Assembly (NCBI RefSeq): GCF_019511665.1 | Contig: NZ_JAEUAW010000008.1 | Coordinates: forward strand, 1-64,000 | Length of the DNA stretch: 64,000 nucleotides | Source of the DNA: Microbacterium jejuense | GTDB taxonomy: Bacteria > Actinomycetota > Actinomycetes > Actinomycetales > Microbacteriaceae | Reading direction: 5' to 3' | Shown here: in pieces, positions 56,446-64,000 of the stretch | How positions within the stretch are numbered: the first letter of the stretch is position 1 | How the letters are laid out: each line of letters starts with the position of its first letter | Translations under genes and position numbers: made by a program | The notes under the pieces: generated by a model | Seen by the model: the letters and a program-made list of their open reading frames with translations, nothing else | Told to the model about the DNA's origin: nothing | Database searches by the model: none

Positions 56446-59340
56446 ATGGCAAGAACGATCGCGCGCCCCCAGCCGGCATCGGCACGCCCGAGGCGCGCCC
56501 CCGCGACGGCCGCCGTGCCCGGGGCCATCGCACGGGCGGTGGGCGAGGCATCCCGCATCAAGACGCGCGCGATCGACCGCGTCGCGTACGCGAGCGACGC
56601 ATCGCACTTCCTGCTCACGCCGCAGGCCGTCGTGGTCGCCGCCGACGCCGCCGAGGTCGGCGCGGTGATGCGGGCCGCCACCGCCGGCGGATCGACTCTG
56701 ACGTTCCGTTCGGGCGGAACGAGCCTGTCGGGTCAGGCCTCGACCGAGGGCATCCTCGTCGACGTGCGGCAGCGGTTCCGGCGCATCGACGTCGAGGACG
56801 ACGGCCGGCGCGTGCGCGTCCAGCCCGGCGCAACGGTGCGGCAGGTCAACGCGCGGCTCGCACGCTACGGCCATCGCCTCGGCCCCGATCCTGCCAGCGA
56901 GATCGCGTGCACGATCGGCGGGGTCGTCAACAACAACTCCAGCGGCATGGCGTGCGGCATCACCGAGAACACGTACCAGACGCTCGAGTCGCTCGTCTTC
57001 GTGCTGCCGTCGGGCACCGTGGTCGACTCCGGCGCGCCCGACGCCGACGCCGCGCTGCGCGCCGCCGAGCCCGAATTGGTGGAGCGCCTGATGCGGCTGC
57101 GCGAGCGGGTCGTGTCGAACCCTGCCTCGGTCGCGACCATCCGCCGGCAGTTCGCCATGAAGAACACGATGGGCTACGCGGTCAACGCGTTCCTCGACTT
57201 CGACACCCCCGCGCAGCTGCTCGCGCACCTCGTGGTCGGCAGCGAGGGCACGCTGGCCTTCGTGGCCGAGGCGACCTATCGCACCGTGCCGATCCTGCCG
57301 CGCATCTCGACGGCGCTCACGGTGTTCCCCGACCTCGAGGCGGCCACCCGGGCGCTGCCCGACCTCGTCGCGACGGGCGCGGCGACGCTGGAGCTGATGG
57401 ATGCCGCGTCCCTGCGGGTCGGGCAGGCCCTGGCCGGCGCGCCCCGGCAGATCACGGGGCTGCCCGTGCGCGACCAGGCTGCCCTGCTCATCGAGTACCA
57501 CGCGCACGGGGACGACGAGCTCGCCGACCTCGTCGCACGCGGCGCCCGCGCGCTGTCGGCGCTGCCGCTGGAGACTCCCGCCGAGTTCACCGCCGACGCC
57601 GCGGAGCGCGCCGTGGCGTGGAAGCTGCGCAAGGGCCTGTACGCCTCGGTCGCGGGTGCCCGTCCGAGCGGCACCACGGCGCTGCTGGAGGATGTGGTCG
57701 TCCCGGTCGAGCGCCTTGCCGGCACGTGCGCGAGCCTGCAGACGCTGTTCGATCGCCACGGCTACGGCGACAGCGTGATCTTCGGGCACGCCAAGGACGG
57801 CAACATCCACTTCATGCTGACCGACCGGTTCGAGTCGGCCGACCAGCTGGCGCGGTACGCGGCCTTCACCGAAGACATGGTGGAGCTCGTGCTCGACGCC
57901 GGTGGCAATCTCAAGGCCGAGCACGGCACCGGGCGCGTCATGGCGCCGTACGTCCGTCGTCAGTACGGCGACGAGCTCGCCGACGTCATGCGCGAACTCA
58001 AGAGGCTGTGCGACCCGAGCGGCATCCTCAACCCCGGGGTCATCGTCGACGACGACCCCGAGGCGCACCTCAAGCACATCAAGCTCGCCGACCCGATCGA
58101 GGCCGAGGCCGACCGCTGCGTCGAGTGCGGCTACTGCGAGCCCGTGTGCCCGAGCCGCGACCTCACTCTGACGCCGCGGCAGCGGATCGTCACACGGCGC
58201 GCGATCGCCCGGGCGAAGGCCTCCGGAGACGACGCCCTCGCCCGCGAGCTGGAACGCGACTACGACTACGCCGGCATCGACACGTGCGCCGTCGACGGCA
58301 TGTGCCAGACCGCGTGCCCCGTGCTGATCAACACCGGCGCGCTGGTCAAGCGGTTGCGCCGCGAGGACGCCGGCCGCGTCGCGAGCAGCGCGTGGACGGG
58401 GGCGGCGCACGCGTGGGGCGGTGCGACGCGCGTCGCGAGCGCAGGGCTGACGCTGGCGGATCGGATGCCGGCGGCCCTGGTCACCGCGGCGACCGACGTC
58501 GGCCGCGCCGTGCTCGGCGCCGACACCGTTCCGCGCTACACCGACGACCTGCCGCGCGGCGGACGCGCGCGCTCGCGGCTCGGCGAGGCGGTCGGCTCCG
58601 GCGACGAGGCGCCGGTCGCGGTGTTCCTGCCCGCGTGCGTGGGCACGATGTTCGGCCCGGCGGACGCCGCCGACGGCGTGCCGGGGATCGGCGTGACGGA
58701 GGCCTTCCGGCGGCTCGCGGAGCGCGCCGGCGTGCGCCTCGTGGTGCCGGACGGGGTCGACACCCTGTGCTGCAGCACCCCGTGGACCTCGAAGGGCTAC
58801 GCCGGCGGACGCGCTGCGATGTCGCGCCGCGTCGTCGCGGCGGTCGGCGAAGCCTCGCGCGGTGGCGAGCTCACCGTCGTGACCGACGCCTCATCGTGCA
58901 CGGAGGGCTTCGTGCACCTGCTGGCCGACGCGGGCGTCGAGACGCGCGTCGAAGACGCCGTCGCCTTCGCCGAACGCGTGCTGCTGCCGCGCCTGGGCGC
59001 CATCGCCCCGCGCGTCGACACGCTGGCCCTGCACCCGACGTGCTCGTCCACTCAGCTCGGCCTCGATCCGGCCCTGCGACGCGTGGCCGCGGCGGTGGCA
59101 CGCGAGGTCGTCGTCCCCGATTCCTGGGGATGCTGCGGCTTCGCCGGAGACCGCGGGATGCTGCATCCCGAGCTCACCGCAGCCGCCACGGCGCCCGAGG
59201 CGGCCGAGGTGAGGGCGCTCGGCGCCGACGCGCACGCCTCGTGCAACCGCACGTGCGAGCTCGGCATGACCCGCGCCACCGGCGCGGACTACCGCCACGT
59301 GCTGGAGCTGCTGGAGGAGGCGACCCGCCCGGCCCCGTGA
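56446..59340 (+). CDS. FAD-binding and Fe-S-binding dehydrogenase (Dld / GlcD-GlcF fusion type)
   Basis: 964 residues from the ATG at 56446 with GAGGAG upstream. FAD_binding_4 (about 45-250: FRSGGTSLSGQ, IGGVVNNNSSGM) and FAD-oxidase_C (260-540: FGHAKDGNIHFM, KAEHGTGRVM). Two 4Fe-4S motifs: CVECGYCEPVC near 558 and CAVDGMCQTACPV near 613. CCG-type domains: LCCSTPW near 774 and WGCCGFAGDRG near 894. Such proteins oxidise D-lactate, glycolate or other 2-hydroxy acids and pass electrons to the membrane chain. D-lactate is the default guess. Glycolate would fit if the RuBisCO-like enzyme at 48942 is of the OiaT type. Confidence 0.88.
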   Translation: MARTIARPQPASARPRRAPATAAVPGAIARAVGEASRIKTRAIDRVAYASDASHFLLTPQAVVVAADAAEVGAVMRAATAGGSTLTFRSGGTSLSGQASTEGILVDVRQRFRRIDVEDDGRRVRVQPGATVRQVNARLARYGHRLGPDPASEIACTIGGVVNNNSSGMACGITENTYQTLESLVFVLPSGTVVDSGAPDADAALRAAEPELVERLMRLRERVVSNPASVATIRRQFAMKNTMGYAVNAFLDFDTPAQLLAHLVVGSEGTLAFVAEATYRTVPILPRISTALTVFPDLEAATRALPDLVATGAATLELMDAASLRVGQALAGAPRQITGLPVRDQAALLIEYHAHGDDELADLVARGARALSALPLETPAEFTADAAERAVAWKLRKGLYASVAGARPSGTTALLEDVVVPVERLAGTCASLQTLFDRHGYGDSVIFGHAKDGNIHFMLTDRFESADQLARYAAFTEDMVELVLDAGGNLKAEHGTGRVMAPYVRRQYGDELADVMRELKRLCDPSGILNPGVIVDDDPEAHLKHIKLADPIEAEADRCVECGYCEPVCPSRDLTLTPRQRIVTRRAIARAKASGDDALARELERDYDYAGIDTCAVDGMCQTACPVLINTGALVKRLRREDAGRVASSAWTGAAHAWGGATRVASAGLTLADRMPAALVTAATDVGRAVLGADTVPRYTDDLPRGGRARSRLGEAVGSGDEAPVAVFLPACVGTMFGPADAADGVPGIGVTEAFRRLAERAGVRLVVPDGVDTLCCSTPWTSKGYAGGRAAMSRRVVAAVGEASRGGELTVVTDASSCTEGFVHLLADAGVETRVEDAVAFAERVLLPRLGAIAPRVDTLALHPTCSSTQLGLDPALRRVAAAVAREVVVPDSWGCCGFAGDRGMLHPELTAAATAPEAAEVRALGADAHASCNRTCELGMTRATGADYRHVLELLEEATRPAP

Positions 59341-59349
59341 CCCCCGGCG

Positions 59350-59937
59350 GTTGAGCGAGCGAGACGAAACGCCTGGACGGCACGGCCAACCTCGTGCCAG
59401 TCCGCGTTTCGTCTGCGCGCGCCAGAGCGCGCTCCGCTCAACGACCGACACCCACCCCCGGCCGTTGAGCGAGCGAGGAACGAGCGAGACGAAACGCCCC
59501 GACCGCACGAACAACCCCGCACCGAGGCCGCGTTTCGACTGCGCGCGCCAGAGCGCGCTCCGCTCAACGACCAACACACCCCCCGGCCGTTGAGCGAGCG
59601 AGGAACGAGCGAGACGAAACGCCCCGACCGCACGAACAACCCCGCACCAGAACGCGTTTCGTCGGCGCGCGCCAGAGCGTGCTCCGCTCAACGACCAACA
59701 CACCCCCGGCCGTTGAGCGCCCGACTCCCGAGACGAAACGCCCCGACCGCACGAGCAACCCCGGGCCAGACCGCGTTTCGTCTGCGCGCGCCAGAGCGCG
59801 CTCCGCTCAACGACCGAACCACCCCCGGTCGTTGAGCGAGCGAGGACGCTTCGTCTCGTCGCTGGCGCTCCTCGCTCAACGACCGACTCCCGAGACGAAA
59901 CGCCCCGACCGCACGAGCAACCCCGGGCCAGAGCGCT
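59350..59937. repeat. Tandem array of hairpin repeats, about five units of 114-125 bp
   Basis: The 601-bp gap between convergent genes is filled by units starting at 59350, 59464, 59589, 59712 and 59831. Each has GTTGAGCGAGCGAG...GAGACGAAACGCC, a spacer with CCGCACGAACAACCCCG, and the opposite arm GCGTTTCGTC...GCGCTCCGCTCAACGACC. Each unit is therefore a long imperfect inverted repeat. The last unit is rearranged. No gene is seen. Same family as the other spacers; likely terminator/REP function. Confidence 0.85.
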
Positions 59938-59941
59938 CCGA

Positions 59942-60961
59942 TCAGCGAGCAGTGGCCGGCGCGGTCGACTCTCGCACCACCAGCTCGGGCTGGAAGCGCA
60001 CCGTGCGCTCGTGCTGCCCGTCGGGCTCCTCGAGCTCCTTGAGGAGCAGGTCGACCGCGGTGTAGCCGATGAGGTGCGCGGGTTGGCGGATGGAGCTCAG
60101 CGGCACGACGGTCGCCGACGCGAAGTCGATGTCGTCGTAGCCGATCAGGGCGATGTCGCGCGGCACCTGCACGTCCGACATGAGCGTGAAGGCCTGGAGC
60201 GCACCCACCGCGAGCAGGTCGTTCGCCGCGAAGACGGCATCCGGTCGCTCCCCCGGTTCGCGCACCCGCAGCTGCTCGCCAGCCTCGCGGCCCTGCAGCA
60301 CCGACAGCGCGGCCATCTCGATCACCTCGAGCGTCGCGCCCTCGACCTCGGCGACGGCCCTCTGTGCGCCTTCGAGGCGATCGGCGACCTGGCGGATCGA
60401 ACGGGGCCCGCCGATGAACGCGATGCGCCGACGCCCCGTCGACAGCAGGTGGGCGACCGCGAGGTACCCGCCTTCGACGTCGTCGACCGACACCGACGCG
60501 AGCCTGCTCGCGGAGTCCTCGTGGTCGACGAGGATCACCGGGACCCCGGCGGTCTGCAGCCGCACGAGCCCCGCGAGATCGCCGTCGACCGGTGTGACGA
60601 GCACGCCGTTCACGCGCTGCTCGCGGAACAGCTCGAGATAGGCCTCTTCGCGATCGGGGCGCTCGTCGCTGTTGCCCAGCAGCACGCTCATGCCCGATTC
60701 GGCGGCGCGGTCCTCCGCGCCGCGGGCGACCTCGGCGAAGAACGGGTTGCCCGAGTCGAGGACGATGAGCGCGATGCTGCGGCTGCGCCCGGCGCGCAGC
60801 TGACGCGCCGCGTCGTTGCGCACGAAGCCCAGCTCCTCGATCGCCTGCGTGACCCGCTCGACGGTCGCCGGCGACACCTTCTCCGGCCGGTTGAGCACAT
60901 TCGAGACGGTCCCGACCGACACGGACGCCGCCGCCGCGACGTCTCGCACGCTCACCACCAT
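59942..60961 (-). CDS. LacI family regulator
   Basis: 339 residues from the ATG at 60961, chosen because the helix-turn-helix begins at once (VSVRDVAAAASVSVGTVSNV, hinge after RNDAARQLRAGRS). Sugar domain: FIGGPRSIRQVADRLEGAQ, AVFAANDLLAVGALQAF, LIGYDDIDFASATVVPLSSI. It lies 87 bp downstream of the GH78 stop on the same strand and may be co-transcribed. It probably controls that rhamnosidase locus. It is also one of two LacI proteins in the window that could in principle recognise the CelR-type box. Confidence 0.88.
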   Translation of the reverse strand: MVVSVRDVAAAASVSVGTVSNVLNRPEKVSPATVERVTQAIEELGFVRNDAARQLRAGRSRSIALIVLDSGNPFFAEVARGAEDRAAESGMSVLLGNSDERPDREEAYLELFREQRVNGVLVTPVDGDLAGLVRLQTAGVPVILVDHEDSASRLASVSVDDVEGGYLAVAHLLSTGRRRIAFIGGPRSIRQVADRLEGAQRAVAEVEGATLEVIEMAALSVLQGREAGEQLRVREPGERPDAVFAANDLLAVGALQAFTLMSDVQVPRDIALIGYDDIDFASATVVPLSSIRQPAHLIGYTAVDLLLKELEEPDGQHERTVRFQPELVVRESTAPATAR

Positions 60962-61048
60962 GACACCCCCAGGGTTCGTATCCGCTGTCCGCGAGTGTAG
61001 GGCACCCGATCGCCCGGGCAAGCGGTCTCCCGCCTGCCCGGGCGACGG

Positions 61049-63883
61049 TCAGGCGTCCGCGGCGATCGTCGCACCGGACTCACGGCGCGCCGACAGATCG
61101 GCGAGCCGCTCCGCGATGGCCCGCTGCACGTCGGGCCCGGCGAACATGAACAGCGCCTCGCCGAGCTCGCGACCGTCCGACCAGCGGGTGATGGTGCGGA
61201 ACGCGTGCGCCGCCTCGGGATCCGCCGCCTCCAGCGCCGCGCCGATCGTCTGGTAGGCCTCCGGATCGTCGATGACGGCGGCCAGGGTCGAGTCCAGTCC
61301 GATGCGGGACGAGGATGCCGGGGGTGCGGCATCCACCGTCGCCCACTCGTGCACACCCGAGCCGACCTCCAACGAGCGCCCGTCGGGGAGCGCGACGACA
61401 GCCGTGGTGTTCGGAGGCACGGTCGCAGTGACGCGCACGACGTCGCCGTCGCGGCTCCACCCCGAACGGGCCGTTCCGTAGGGCGTGAGGTGCTCGGCCG
61501 ACGCGGAGTCGAACCCGTGCAGCGGGTGGGGCTCGATGCGCAGGCGCGCGTAGCCGGGCGCGTCGGGCGCGAGTCCCGCGACGACCCGGTGCAGCCAGTC
61601 GCCGATCGCCCCCAGCGCGTAGTGGTTGAACGAGGTCATCTCGCCGGGGTTGATGGTGCCGTCGGGCAGCATCGAGTCCCAGCGTTCCCAGATCGTCGTC
61701 GCGCCCATGGTCACGGGGTACAGCCACGACGGGTTCTCGGTCTGCACGAGCAGCCGCCGTGCCGTCTCGAGGTGGCCGGTACGGGTGAGCGCGTCCTGGA
61801 TGATCGGCGTGCCGACGAACCCGGTGCCGATGCGATAGCCCGACAGGCGCGTCAGCTCGGCGAGCCGGGCACCCAGCGCCTCCTGCTGCTCGGCGGGGGC
61901 GATGTCGAACATGATCGCCAGCGCGTAGGCGGTCTGGGCGTCCGACATCATGCGGCCCGCCGGCGTCACGTACTCGGCGAGGAACGCCGCCCTCACCTCT
62001 TCGGCGACGGCCGCGTAGTCCCGTGCCGCCTCCTGGTCGCCGAGCAGCGCGGCCGCGCGGGCCACGGCGTCGACCGACCGGAACAGATACGCCGACGCGA
62101 CGATGTCGGCATCGGTCTTGGCCTTGGCGGCCTGCTCCGGCGGAGCGTCGGGGTCGAGCCAGTCGCCGAACTGGAACATGCCCTCCCACAGGCGCCGGGG
62201 GCCGGCGAGGTCGATGAGCACGTCGGCCCACGCCTTCATGCTGTCGTACTGGCGCTCGATCGTCGCCACGTCGGCGTAGCGCTCGTGCAGCACCCACGGC
62301 ACGATGGTGGCGGCATCCCCCCACGCGGCGGCCGGACGCGCCTCGCCCAGGACGTTGGGCACCACGAACGGCACGACGCCGTCGGCCTGCTCCAGCGCGA
62401 GGTCGCGCAGCCAGGAGTCGAGGAACCCGCGCACGTCGTACAGGAACGACGCCGTCGGCGCGAACACCTGGATGTCACCGGTCCAGCCCAGGCGCTCGTC
62501 GCGCTGCGGGCAGTCGGTCGGCAGGTACAGGAAGTTGCCGCGCAGGCCCCACACGATGTTCTCGTGCAGCTGGTTCACGAGCGGATCGGATGCCTCGAAC
62601 CAGCCTGTGCGCTCCATGTCGCTGTGGATCACGACGGCCGTGACCGCCGACGGGTCGAACTCGCCGGGCCACCCCTCGATCTCGGCGTAGCGGAAGCCGT
62701 GGAAGGTGAACTCGGGCTCCCACACCTCGACGCCCTCCCCCGACAGCGTGTAATGGTCGGTCGCGGCGGCGGCGCGCAGCGGCCGCGTGCCCAGCTCGCC
62801 GTGCTCGAGCACCTCGGCGTGACGGAGCGTCACCACCGTGCCGGCTGGCCCCGCGACGCGGATCCGCAGGCGACCGACGAGGTTCTGCCCGAAGTCCACC
62901 ACCGTCTTGCCCGCGGGGGTCGTGATGACCTCCCGCACCGCGAGCTCGTCCAGGCGCCGCACGAACGGCGACACGCGTGCCTCGGGCGTCGGGATCGCGT
63001 CGGCCTCGGCCGCCGGCATCCACTCCGCAGCATCGAAGCCGGCCTCGGCGAAGCCGCGGCCGGAGGCGTCCACGAGCGCGAGACGCGCGTCGTGGTCTTC
63101 GCCGGCGTAGAGCCCGCTGGCGGTGATCGGGCCCGTGGCTGCCCGCCACGAGGCGTCCGTGCGCACCCATTCGTGCGAGCCGTCGACGTACTCGATCAGC
63201 AGCTGCGCGGCGAACCGCGGCTGGTCGGCGTAGAGCGGGCGGGCGTTGTCGCGGAACCCGAAGCTCTCGGTCGCCCATGCCCCGGCGAGGCGCACGCCGA
63301 TGGCGTTGCGTCCGGGCGCCAGGAGGGCCGTGACATCGGTGGTCTCGTGGATGAGGCGCTGGGGGTACGGCGTCCAGCCCGGCTTCATGACCTGGTCGTC
63401 GACGTCGACACCGCCGATCGCGGCCTGGTACACGCCGACAGCCGTCGCGTACAGCGTCGCACGTGCCACGGGCCCGGTGACGTCGAACTCGGTGCGCAGG
63501 TACGCGGGCTGCGCGGTCTCGGCCGGCGACGCGAGGCCGATGGGCGTGGCCTGCCACTCCCCTTCGCCCAGGAAGCCTGCGACGACCTGCCGCGGGGCGC
63601 TCCACTCGCCCGCGTGGCCGTCCTCGCCGGTCACGCGCACGCGCAGCGACACCGCTTCGCGCGGCGCGAGCGGCGCGAACGGCCAGGCCACGCGCGTGGC
63701 GGCGCGGCCGTCGATCCGGTGCGTCGAGGTCTCGCCTCCTCGCGTCAGCTCGAGCTCGGCCGACGCCTGCAGCCAGCCGGTGGTGTCGGTCTCGGTGCGC
63801 CAGCCGATCTCGGGCGTGGATGACGCGACGACGTCGCTGCGATACGGCGCGTCGATGACGAGATGCGGAACGGTGCTGCTCAT
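61049..63883 (-). CDS. GH78 alpha-L-rhamnosidase with C-terminal helical module
   Basis: 944 residues from the ATG at 63883 with AAGGAG upstream, no signal peptide. Family domains as in the GH78 at 38700, with DCPQRDERLGWTGD (about 455-468), WERWDSMLPDG and FNHYALGAIGDW. Residues about 865-934 form an extra helical module (STLAAVIDDPEAYQTIG to IAERLADL) that resembles residues 5-70 of the apiosidase-like protein at 16313. The reaction is release of alpha-L-rhamnose. The part of the sequence to the right probably encodes the upstream gene of the same operon. Confidence 0.92.
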   Translation of the reverse strand: MSSTVPHLVIDAPYRSDVVASSTPEIGWRTETDTTGWLQASAELELTRGGETSTHRIDGRAATRVAWPFAPLAPREAVSLRVRVTGEDGHAGEWSAPRQVVAGFLGEGEWQATPIGLASPAETAQPAYLRTEFDVTGPVARATLYATAVGVYQAAIGGVDVDDQVMKPGWTPYPQRLIHETTDVTALLAPGRNAIGVRLAGAWATESFGFRDNARPLYADQPRFAAQLLIEYVDGSHEWVRTDASWRAATGPITASGLYAGEDHDARLALVDASGRGFAEAGFDAAEWMPAAEADAIPTPEARVSPFVRRLDELAVREVITTPAGKTVVDFGQNLVGRLRIRVAGPAGTVVTLRHAEVLEHGELGTRPLRAAAATDHYTLSGEGVEVWEPEFTFHGFRYAEIEGWPGEFDPSAVTAVVIHSDMERTGWFEASDPLVNQLHENIVWGLRGNFLYLPTDCPQRDERLGWTGDIQVFAPTASFLYDVRGFLDSWLRDLALEQADGVVPFVVPNVLGEARPAAAWGDAATIVPWVLHERYADVATIERQYDSMKAWADVLIDLAGPRRLWEGMFQFGDWLDPDAPPEQAAKAKTDADIVASAYLFRSVDAVARAAALLGDQEAARDYAAVAEEVRAAFLAEYVTPAGRMMSDAQTAYALAIMFDIAPAEQQEALGARLAELTRLSGYRIGTGFVGTPIIQDALTRTGHLETARRLLVQTENPSWLYPVTMGATTIWERWDSMLPDGTINPGEMTSFNHYALGAIGDWLHRVVAGLAPDAPGYARLRIEPHPLHGFDSASAEHLTPYGTARSGWSRDGDVVRVTATVPPNTTAVVALPDGRSLEVGSGVHEWATVDAAPPASSSRIGLDSTLAAVIDDPEAYQTIGAALEAADPEAAHAFRTITRWSDGRELGEALFMFAGPDVQRAIAERLADLSARRESGATIAADA

Positions 63884-63968
63884 GGCACTCCTTCGTGCGG
63901 TTTCTTGCCGGTCGGGGTCTGGTCTGGGTCGTGGGTCTGCGGTCGTGAGTGTGGGGTGGATGCCGCGA

Positions 63969-64000
63969 TCAGGCCGGCACCGGCGCCTCCTGCGCGGCAG
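63969..64000 (-). CDS. C-terminal end of a gene continuing beyond the right edge
   Basis: On the minus strand the last bases read AAQEAPVPA and then TGA at 63971-63969, a plausible protein end 86 bp upstream of the GH78 start. Too short to identify; it could also be chance. Confidence 0.3.
   Translation of the reverse strand, partial: AAQEAPVPA

Noticed and set aside
59350..59879. Overlapping small frames in the hairpin array on both strands
   Set aside because: All are translations of the repeat units in different phases; none has a start signal.
59350..59937. CRISPR array
   Set aside because: Units are over 110 bp, each an inverted repeat with near-identical 'spacers', and no cas genes are near.

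Overview
The window is a chromosomal segment of a high-GC Gram-positive bacterium, most likely Microbacterium or a close relative in the Microbacteriaceae. Grounds: very high GC, strong GC3 bias, frequent GTG starts, many ATGA/GTGA gene overlaps, carbohydrate ABC importers without their own ATPase, and intergenic palindromes of the TTGAGCGAGCGAG/CGAAACG type. The taxonomic call is an inference. No tRNA, rRNA, CRISPR, IS element or phage gene was seen. Almost the whole window is a plant-glycan and sugar-acid utilisation region.

Layout. 1-6419: partial DNA methyltransferase, lipoate-ligase-like protein, secreted GH6 cellulase with a perfect CelR-type operator, alpha/beta hydrolase, MarR regulator and MFS exporter. 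6451-18073: TetR regulator divergent from a long operon with a Dpp/Opp-type ABC importer (lipoprotein, DppB, a DppC-DppD fusion, DppF), a GH3 beta-glycosidase, a beta-lactamase-fold esterase and an apiosidase-like (DUF4038/GH140-type) enzyme. 18092-22338: alditol-oxidase-like flavoprotein, then a methyltransferase/nuclease pair that looks like a type II restriction-modification system.

22347-35068 is the most informative block. It holds a GntR/FCD regulator, an orphan sugar-binding lipoprotein, an unrecognised glycosidase-like protein, and an operon with MFS carrier, LerK-type DhaK-DhaL kinase, RpiB-like and TpiA-like isomerases, an AP-endonuclease-fold protein (OiaC candidate), a PGDH_C-type reductase (ApnO candidate), an SDR and an ApnL-like lactonase. 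Together these read as oxidative D-apiose/D-apionate catabolism through 3-oxo-isoapionate and L-erythrulose to D-erythrose 4-phosphate. Two promoters carry the same TTGCAW-N3-GGTCAACCGGTTTG operator, which probably binds the GntR protein.

35102-41291: a second apiosidase-like enzyme, LacI regulator and uronate-dehydrogenase-like SDR, divergent from a GH78 rhamnosidase across two GAAACGTTTC boxes. 41486-51447: SorC regulator, racemase-like protein, CUT1 ABC importer, then an operon of GH127, a RuBisCO-like protein and a DUF1537 kinase. The last two resemble the OiaX/OiaT and OiaK steps, i.e. a second 3-oxo-isoapionate branch, or a related branched sugar acid. 51607-64000: Nudix hydrolase, AraC/GyrI regulator, GH2 beta-galactosidase, a giant FAD/Fe-S D-lactate- or glycolate-type dehydrogenase, LacI regulator, second GH78, and the tail of another gene.

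The combination of rhamnosidases, apiosidase-like enzymes, GH127, GH2 and apionate enzymes suggests use of apiose-containing plant material (rhamnogalacturonan II, apiogalacturonan or flavonoid apiosides). Convergent gene ends and some gene junctions carry repeat arrays and long hairpins.
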